Assembly: GCF_963675165.1 (NCBI RefSeq)
Contig: NC_087389.1
Coordinates: 2,142,001-2,206,000 of the forward strand
Direction of reading: 5' to 3'
DNA: 64,000 nucleotides
Source of the DNA: Halichondria panicea
Taxonomy: Eukaryota; Porifera; Demospongiae; Suberitida; Halichondriidae
The notes below the pieces were generated by a model, which was not told the origin of the DNA, did not search any database, and saw only the letters and a program-made list of their open reading frames with translations. Positions 56,801-64,000 of this stretch are shown here, piece after piece. Each line of letters opens with the position of its first letter. Positions within the stretch are counted from its first letter, which is position 1. The position numbers and the translations under genes were made by a program.

Positions 56801-59800
56801 CGTTGACGTGGGCATATTCATCATCATCATTTTCTGAGTAATTCGATCAGCACAGTATCATTAGCAGATGAGGAGTTCTCTACCTATTATAGCTAGACCT
56901 GCCCTGCATGCATGCGGTACGTCTTTGTTCTCGGGTACCTTGCAGGTTTAAGATGAAAATGTATAGCTACATTATTCAGCTTGCTAAATTTCCTGACGCA
57001 ACTAAGCTGCATGGTGTTAGCTCAGGCTGAGTGAGGGAATTTGGTGTAGTTGAGTAATCTAATGTGCCACATTAATTTTGTTTGGAGAAGCCATCAACTG
57101 TAAACATGAGTGTGAGTTCTATCATGGGTGTACGTTCCCTTGCCTTGTATGCTTGCAGTTCTGGACAGAGTCTGCCCCAGCCAACGGGAGGGTTACACTC
57201 TCTCATCAGTTCTAGCACTGTCCGGGACGGTAGAACACCCCTGCAGGCAATAGACATTGCACAAGCCCTCTTTTGTTACTTCCCAAGGATATGTACAGTG
57301 GATCACATTAATGTTAACTCCATGAAATAAGGAATTAGTTCTCGTTAATTGGAGCACCCAATTTGGCCCAACATGGGACACATCACTACGTATATTAACC
57401 TCTGAAATCAGGACAAACAATTTTAGAAACAGGACATTTTCCATAGGTTTCAGTGTGCACGTATGCTGATGTGCAACTGCACGTATACTATAGGATCAAT
57501 GTGAAATCTTCACAGAAGGACAGCATTGCGAGGGTTTTTATGCAAGCAATAACAAACAACACAGTATATGCGAGAGGTGTTATGTAAAAAACAATTGTAA
57601 CTTCCTGCTATGAGTGACTCACTGGGCTCTAGGGTCGTATCTGGACCACAGGTTGACAAAGACGTCCAGTTGATGGGCACCCAGAATGGACCTGTCTCGC
57701 ACTATGTAGTCAAAATTGTCGATAACGATTGCCACAAGTAAGTTGAGGATCTGAGAAGAATGGTTGCCATTAAGCCATTACATGGCAATATAAAATGTAC
57801 AATTGCTGCTGTTTAATAACTATGCTACAAAAGTAGTCTGGTGAGATTTCCTCCTTTTTGAAGTCTGCTCGCGAGACTACTAAACGACCTAATTACCACA
57901 CCTACGTAGTATCTTAATCATGGCACATTCAAGTATATGAACACTGTTGCTCGAAGGACAACCTAACAGTTAAGAGTTGCTCACACGTACTACTAGTTGA
58001 CAAGATCTATGTACTGTAGTACATGGAAAAAGTGCCTCAGAGGAAACTAGGTAACCTATAGTACCCCACGTATTGTAGTGACGGTATGTACATCTATATG
58101 TATTGAGGACAAGAAAAAGTGAGTTTGTGCCTACATACAGACACTGTTTTTATGGTGTCCATTTATAAGCCCTGAGGCATTTGTAGTACTACTACTACTA
58201 CGCTCAGCTATTTTTAATTATTCTAAAGGGGATTGATGCTCACAATGATGGAGGATATGAAGTAGAACGTGGGGAAGAAGATATAGGCAAAGTCACTACC
58301 ACATTTGGCTTCTCCCTCCAGCTCACAGTCTTGGCCCGGCACACAGCTCAGCATGATGTCCTGCCAGTTCTCACCGGTTGCCATTCTAGAGAGGAAAAGA
58401 ACGACTCGGTAACACATACCATGTACACCTACCTACCTATCATGCACAAACATGTATAATATTTTTTTACACACTATAGTGTTGGTATACGTATATTAGT
58501 CATCTATAGACTTGCAAAGTCAATATTTTCCCATATACCTGATCATAACGAGCAGAGCTTGTGGGAAGTTGGCAAAGTTGTTGTAGACTGTAATCTCGGT
58601 CTCTTCCACCTCATCAATGGGTGCTCGCCGAATGTCACCAAACACCTGGCCAATCAGAGTGTGTGGGAGGGGAATAGAGTTTGTGCAATAATATCATATG
58701 TTACACTGCAACCAGGGTACCCTCAAAACAAGACTCTAATTATACTATTGTGTAAAACTTGGATGCCTCTGTGCAGATTTCACCTCTGTGAGGCTCTTCA
58801 CTTGCAACCGATAACTTTAAAAAATGAGAGGCTAACACTAATAAAGAAAAGAAATGACTAAAGTTTATATGTGATTTGTGTTGTTGACCTTCATAATTTT
58901 GTCATAACTTTGTAATACTTCACAGTTTCAGATATTCAAAGCGCTAGCTTCTATCTATAATTATGCTAGAGCTGATAAGCTTCACTTCGCTAAAAGTTAC
59001 ATGTAGAAATCCATGGCATACTTAAATTGTTAACCACATAAAACATACATAAAGCCATAGTTGACCACACTTCCGGGGCCAAACTCAACGCAAAGATTTT
59101 AGTGGGCTCTTACGTACCTGCATTCCAATGACTGTGTACATGAAGAAGACAATCATTAGCAAGAATCCGACCCAGGGGAATATCTGGACGAAGTCAATAT
59201 CATTCTCTCAAACAACAAGTTGAATTGACAATGGGATCACATATTATGATATTATCCTATGGATACTGAAGATTATCACGAGTCTGTGCCAGTAACTGCA
59301 CGAGTGCCTGCAAGGCACGAGTGACAGTTACTAGGCACGGACGAGTGATAATCATCAGTATCCATGGGATAATGCATTTATTGCTTGGCAACCAAAATGC
59401 AGGTTGAATCTGCGCATGCGCAACATGCGGTTGCTTTATCAACCAGAAGAATGCGTAGCAACAAAATTGAGTTCTCCCAGTTGAAGACGAGTTTAAGAGA
59501 AAGAAAACAGCTAGAAAGACAAAGAAATAAGACTCTAGAACACCAAGAGAGCTTGCAGAAGGCTACTTAAAGATTTTGTAGAGAACAGACAAGAAAAAAA
59601 GACAAGAAAAACGTTGACAACCAGCAACCTGTTTTGAAAATGGATAGTTCTGGAAGGATAAACAGCATGTGCTTGCTTTCTATTATGCTCCAGTGTATCA
59701 GAAGAGGAAACATGCACCGCCGCTATAGCTGAAGGAAAGTGTGACAACCGTTTTTGAAGCCAAAACGACTTTATACAAGCCTGAACAGGCTTATATGGTG

Positions 59801-62800
59801 GTGCAGTACACTTCTACATGTGCAATACTCCGCTCAAAGCACCCACTCCCAACACTGATGCCTGTTTGATGCATTAAATATGAACACTGACAACCTCCTG
59901 ACCCTCAGCTTCACTGCAAAAAGAGCACAGAAGTGATACAGAGCATCAGAAAACAAGAAAAGAGACTGATAAACATTGCAATGCATGATTATAAGTGTGT
60001 AAACTATGTTTTTCTTGTTCTCTCACTGCTGAAAATGTTTTATTCCAAATAATAATCACTTCCTAGTGTGCAATAACAAGTGTGCAATAATACTTCCGGG
60101 TGTGCAATATGGAAAAATATCTGCACAGTCGGTGATGAGTCGCTTCCTGTGCAATTTGAATGTAAAACGCTGATGTCAGCACTTATTAAAAAGCAATAAA
60201 CGTAATTATATCAGTAGTTGGTCCTAACAGATGAAGAATGTGTTCATGATAGACAGCCTCTTTAGAACTACTGTAAGTGTTTACAAGTATATAATTATTG
60301 ACTCACTTCTAGGGATTTGACGACAGTCCAGAGTATTAACCTAATGTTGGGGATGAAGCTGAGCAGTCTTAGCACACGAAACGAGCTTGTTATGAGGCTG
60401 TTCTCGTACATCTAGAAGGGGGGTGGGGGAAGCACAAGGCAAGTCTTATGTAGGGAGGCTTAATTGCATTCTGGTCACTTAACCCATGTACGTATTAAGT
60501 AAGATACGTACGTACGTACGTATATAAGAACACTTACAGGAAGTTTAAGTGATTCGACACTCTGAAAGATTAGCTCCAGGAGAGAGGCGACTGCTATGAG
60601 GCAATCAAACAAATTCCTCACACTCCTGAAGTATGTCTGCAAATAGGGGTGCACATAACTCATCATAGCGAGTATGAAAGCATCTGCTATGCATACGTGT
60701 TATTAACAGTGATAGGTTACTAAAGGTTGCAACAAAAGTTACTGTAAAAGCTCAAGTGGGTACTCATTAGGGACAAAATGAATTGAGTAAAGATAGATGA
60801 CAGTAAACAAATAAGCGCAGGTAGTAAACTGACCGGTGGGGTGAGGACAATGATCTTCATGACAGCCTCAAACGCGAAGAACACAGTGAAAAAGATGTTG
60901 ATGTAATAGACATTGTGATTTATGTTTTCATTCCCGTACATCTGTAGTAAAAAAGAAAAAAGTGAGAAGTTACCCAGAGTACAAAAGAGTTAATGAGGCT
61001 AACATATTGTGGGTCCATACCACATCTTCACTAACCACAAGAGCGAGCAGAATACAGTTGACAATCAGGGCAAAAACGATGATAAATTTTGATATGGCGT
61101 GGTTAACTATTGGAAGCATCTTTTCATGGAACTTGCGATGCAGCTCAAACTTTGGGACATACTGCCGGATAGGCTTGGCATTCAGAGCGAAGTACAGGCA
61201 GTTCCTCTGTAGGGGAAAGTGTGCAATTGAGTATACTTTTACCCTGTCACTTATCTTCTGTTCTGTTCTGTTCATTGTCACATAATTTATTAGAATAATT
61301 ATACTGTACACTCGAACTATTACTACCACTAAGCAAGCTGTTGAAAGTGTCAATGGAGCTTTAATGAACCAAATAATATAAGGTTTCACTCACTACCTTG
61401 GTGGTACGTACATGTATAAATCACATAAACACAGTGACTATAATTATATATACACCAGGGTCACTCACTTCATTTTTGTTGAGCTTTGTCTCTCTGAATG
61501 TCTTCACTCCGTCTTCCTGAAAGGTCACAATGAGGAACCCAGTAAACAGCTGAGCCAGTATGAGCGCCATGACAATCATGTAGACAATAAAAAACACAGC
61601 TGCTAGGGGTGACTCAGTGCTACCAGGCACCTGCCCTTGAGGCGTCGATAAGTCTACAGGCTGGAAAGAGTTGAGTCCGGAATACATCACGCTGTAAGTG
61701 AGGAAGAGGAGATAGTACTAGCAACTGAAGTGTACATGCAATGCACACACATGAAGTAATACTGGCTGCTCCAAACAATGACTGATTAGTCTCTTGTGCT
61801 ACTACTGAACACTTTCCCATAATTATTTGGTACAGTGCTATTTGTGTCAAAGTCCTGTACAAATACGTACACTACCATGTATGTACGTACATACTGCAGC
61901 GCTTAATGGCTATACAGTGGAGGTCCAACAGGCGCGGTGCAGCTCAACAATTAGGAAGCAATTAGCCTCTGATTGAACTCGGCAATAACGTTGTATGTGG
62001 GCGGATAATGTTCAATCAAAGACTAATTGCTGAACTACACCGTGCCTGTCGTACCTCCTCTGATGGCTATATATACAGCTGTTAACTTCGCAGCAGCGTC
62101 AGCAGCATGTGCATGATTGTAATACGGGTATCGTTTACACATAATTATGTATGATTGTATCCAATTGTAATTTAGGACCCCAAATTAGATGAGCAGCTAG
62201 CTCACTAAATCCACTTACTTCTGCCATCCCTCAATGGTGAGCATTGAGAACAAAGCGAGGAATGCCAGGCCGACGTTGTCAAAGTTGAGGCCCCTGCGCA
62301 TCCATTGTCGCTCCTCCAGCTGTAGAGGAAACAATGCCATGCATGTAATATTACGTTCATATTTCATTTAGTCAAGAGGCATGAGATATCAACGGGTTAT
62401 TTAAAGCACACGATGTATAACACCCCACTGTTCACTGTCTATAACTAGGGTACGTACATGTATATGTATAGCAACACCAAGCAATTTCACGTGATCTTAG
62501 ACTAGTGTTTATTATCCGACTTGAAACATTTCTTTTTCTCTACAACAGGGTCAAAGTCCAACTTATAATAATGAAATATAGGCATGCCCTTAAATGCGCA
62601 TGCGCAAATAACAGCTGTTACCATGGATACAGGCATGTTATTTTTCTGCGCAAACGACCAAATTCCCACTGCCGTATAAATTAAGTGGATAAATCAAGGT
62701 GTGGTTTATTTATTCGACTATCTGGCATATTCATGCAGTTATCCGACCTGCCTCTGCAACCAAGGTGTCCGGATAATTGACGTTCTACTGTAATAATTAT

Positions 62801-63918
62801 TATGTGTGCATACCGTATTACTAGAATGTTTTGCGAGCATCAAATATTTGCGAATTTTGCGAGGGTTGATCAATTCGCAACAATAAAATCCGCAAAACCT
62901 AAATTATTACTAGTAAATACACACGATCCTTGCCAGAACGCAATAGTTAGATCGCAAAGGGTCAAATTTTCTGCTGATTTGGCTCATTCGCAAAGGTTTT
63001 TCACCCGCAAAATATTCTAGTAATACGGTAAGTGGGTGAAAATGTGGTTTTCAAATATCAAGCGGGTGATTGACAGGTGCAAGTAGGAAATTTACTTGCT
63101 TTAAACGGGTGACAGAACATTTCAAGCGGGAAAAACACCACTGAAATACACCTTGCTGACATGTAGGCTAGGTATTGCCTGAGCAGGCACATAATAATTT
63201 CTTACGTATTCCACTTGAGCGTGCAAAAATATGCCCATACTGGTCGGGGGTGGTTGGTACTACCACCACTAGACAAAATAACCACATATTAGGCCTATTT
63301 TACTAATAAAGAGGATTAAAATTAATACTAACAACACCGCAGTCTGGATTTTCAGTTTTCACGAAAAATCGAAATGAGCCAGGTCGATCGAAAGCACCTG
63401 TAAAATCTAGTAGCCACCACTTGGAAAATTCTGGATACATATCACTAAGTATGTTTACCACTCATTTCCAGCAAAAAAGGCTCACCTGAGGACATGGTAG
63501 TCCTGGAAATCGATCATCTTGAGGATAGGGGGACGTGTAGTCATACACAAAGTAGGAGCCACTATGTACAAAACAGTTAAAGTTGTTAACAGTCAAGCTA
63601 TTAATGCAAACCTGCAATCCTGCTCAAAAGTCTTGACAGGATCAGTACAGTAGTAAAACTTGCCCTGTGAAAAAATAACATAACATTTGATTGTAATGTA
63701 TGGGCACAAAAAATGGCATTTCTATACTGCAAGGATGATCACATGATTCATATCTACACAGGTAGGTACCGGCCAGATACAAATCGAGGTAACAGGTATA
63801 AGCACTGTACCCTAAAGAAGAAAACTCCAGTAACTGAGAACACAATGAGGACGAGTATGGTCATGAAGAAGATGCTACCCATGGACTTGATGGATGAAAA
63901 CAGGCCACTCACCACCAG
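53898..63918 (-). CDS. Voltage-gated calcium channel alpha-1 subunit (Cav1/Cav2 type), 3' half only
   Basis: Nineteen exons (63811-63918, 63612-63664, 63486-63561, 62219-62319, 61469-61691, 61036-61206, 60834-60941, 60538-60636, 60307-60411, 59118-59183, 58539-58645, 58244-58385, 57623-57750, 57144-57240, 56707-56833, 56251-56361, 55703-55821, 54520-54609, 53898-54365) join in phase to 832 residues. Domains I-II and early III lie beyond the right edge. Domain III: S5, pore loop TIEGWQ, S6 ending LIVTFQEDG. Domain IV: S1-S3, short S4 [15 protein letters not shown]5 [17 protein letters not shown], pore [10 protein letters not shown]6 [17 protein letters not shown]. Then an EF-hand-like stretch, [15 protein letters not shown], an IQ motif [15 protein letters not shown], a Ser-rich tail, and a final ETTV. 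Glu in both visible pores argues for calcium and against sodium selectivity. Odd: weak S4 charge, a GC-AG intron (57143/56834) and a PDZ ligand. Confidence 0.92.
54706..55247. repeat. GGCCGATTAAAATACGG element, copy 3
   Basis: TAGCCTCGATTCAAGGCTGATT at the left and ATTTTAATCGGCCTGAAATC (then GAGGCTA) at the right are inverted. TGATAGTGCGCATGCGC and GCGCATGCGCACTATCAC form the next pair. It is the cleanest of three copies (see 6077-6604 and 40557-41127). In the calcium channel, between its two penultimate exons. Confidence 0.82.
56437..56519. repeat. 22-bp tandem repeat, about 3.8 units
   Basis: TTGCACCTACATGCATGCTACA repeats head to tail; the first unit differs slightly (TTGCACCTGTGCATGCATG). 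It is a minisatellite in a calcium channel intron. There are no spacers of differing sequence, so it is not a CRISPR array. Confidence 0.85.
59251..59373. mobile_element. Palindromic element, TTATCC.ATGGATACTG.AGATTATCAC
   Basis: ATTATCCTATGGATACTGAA, then GATTATCACGAGTC.GTGCC, is inverted on the right through GGCACGGACGAGTGATAATC and CAGTATCCATGGGATAAT. The loop is CGAGTGCCTGCAAGGCACGAG, itself a small palindrome. About 123 bp, non-coding, in a calcium channel intron. Confidence 0.8.
61905..62070. mobile_element. Short inverted-repeat element, CAGGCGCGGTGCAG type
   Basis: GGAGGTCCAACAGGCGCGGT, then GCAGCTCAACAATTAG, is inverted at the right as CTAATTGCTGAACTACACCG, then TGCCTGTCGTACCTCC. 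A half copy (GGGGCTAATTGCTTGAGCTG, then CACCGTGCCTGTC) lies at 15412-15447 in ATRIP. Non-coding, in a calcium channel intron. Confidence 0.75.
62690..62791. repeat. Right-half remnant of the pogo-like MITE
   Basis: AAGGTGTGGTTTATTTATTC and ACCTGCCTCTGCAACCAAGG, then GTCCGGATAATTGACGTTCT and ACTGTA, follow the right half of 49787-50003 closely. No left end was found. Confidence 0.75.
62811..63030. mobile_element. MITE, TACCGTATTACTAGAAT type
   Basis: TACCGTATTACTAGAATGTTTTGCG at the left and CGCAAAATATTCTAGTAATACGGTA at the right are inverted. Multiple TTCGCAAA/TTTGCGAA strings lie inside. 220 bp, non-coding, in a calcium channel intron. A fragment lies at 24085-24200. Confidence 0.88.
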
Positions 63919-64000
63919 CTGCCAGAATAGGAGGGTAGCAAGACAATATTTAAAGCAACACTATACATGTAACCTTTAAGCCAGATCAAGATAGTTTAAT

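Noticed and set aside
53898..63918. Sodium channel, NALCN or two-pore channel identity
   Set aside because: Both visible pore loops carry Glu in Cav-type context ([15 protein letters not shown]), and the domain IV S6 and tail follow Cav1/Cav2; sodium channels have Lys and Ala at these positions.

Overview
This is a stretch of nuclear DNA from an animal, most likely a demosponge. The basis is inference: spliced GT-AG genes with mostly short introns, metazoan-only families (ATRIP with its RPA-binding patch, PIM kinase, OTUD5, class II DYRK, FBXL5, a Cav1/Cav2-type calcium channel), AT-rich spacers full of TAATTATA and ACATGTACATGT strings, and very many short inverted-repeat elements. I see no bacterial operon features, RNA genes or CRISPR arrays. 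Gene models were spliced by eye; most exon junctions keep phase exactly.

Layout. 1-1050 (-): decayed partial copy of ATRIP. 1910-19616 (-): the ATRIP gene (ATR checkpoint partner). Its roughly 8 kb intron 7 (4450-12648) holds two opposite-strand genes: a ZAR1-like triple CxxC zinc-finger gene (4763-5871), followed by its own decayed partial copy, and an intronless HMG-CoA-lyase-like TIM-barrel protein fused to an EF-hand (8873-10546). 19936-23221 (-): PIM-type kinase. 24341-26587 (-): carbonyl reductase-like SDR with a one-base frameshift. 27273-32386 (+): OTUD5 deubiquitinase, head-to-head with the SDR. 32777-34609 (+): intronless class II DYRK kinase. 35553-43349 (-): FBXL5, the iron-sensing F-box protein, with its hemerythrin ligands and Fe-S cysteines. 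43590-53669 (+): cytosolic glutaminyl-tRNA synthetase, starting 240 bp from FBXL5. 53898-63918+ (-): the C-terminal half of a four-domain voltage-gated calcium channel, running off the right edge.

The introns and spacers are dominated by MITE-like elements. At least seven have different interiors but share a TACCGTA-type end and a TA target; others resemble pogo/Tigger or have 9-bp target duplications. A broken Crypton-type tyrosine recombinase copy sits in QARS intron 6.

The genes do not form one pathway. Several are checkpoint, ubiquitin or kinase regulators; FBXL5 and QARS probably share a promoter region. The parts I find most worth follow-up are the nested genes in ATRIP, the HMGL/EF-hand fusion, the clan of TACCGTA-ended elements, and the calcium channel with a C-terminal PDZ ligand and a weakly charged domain IV sensor.
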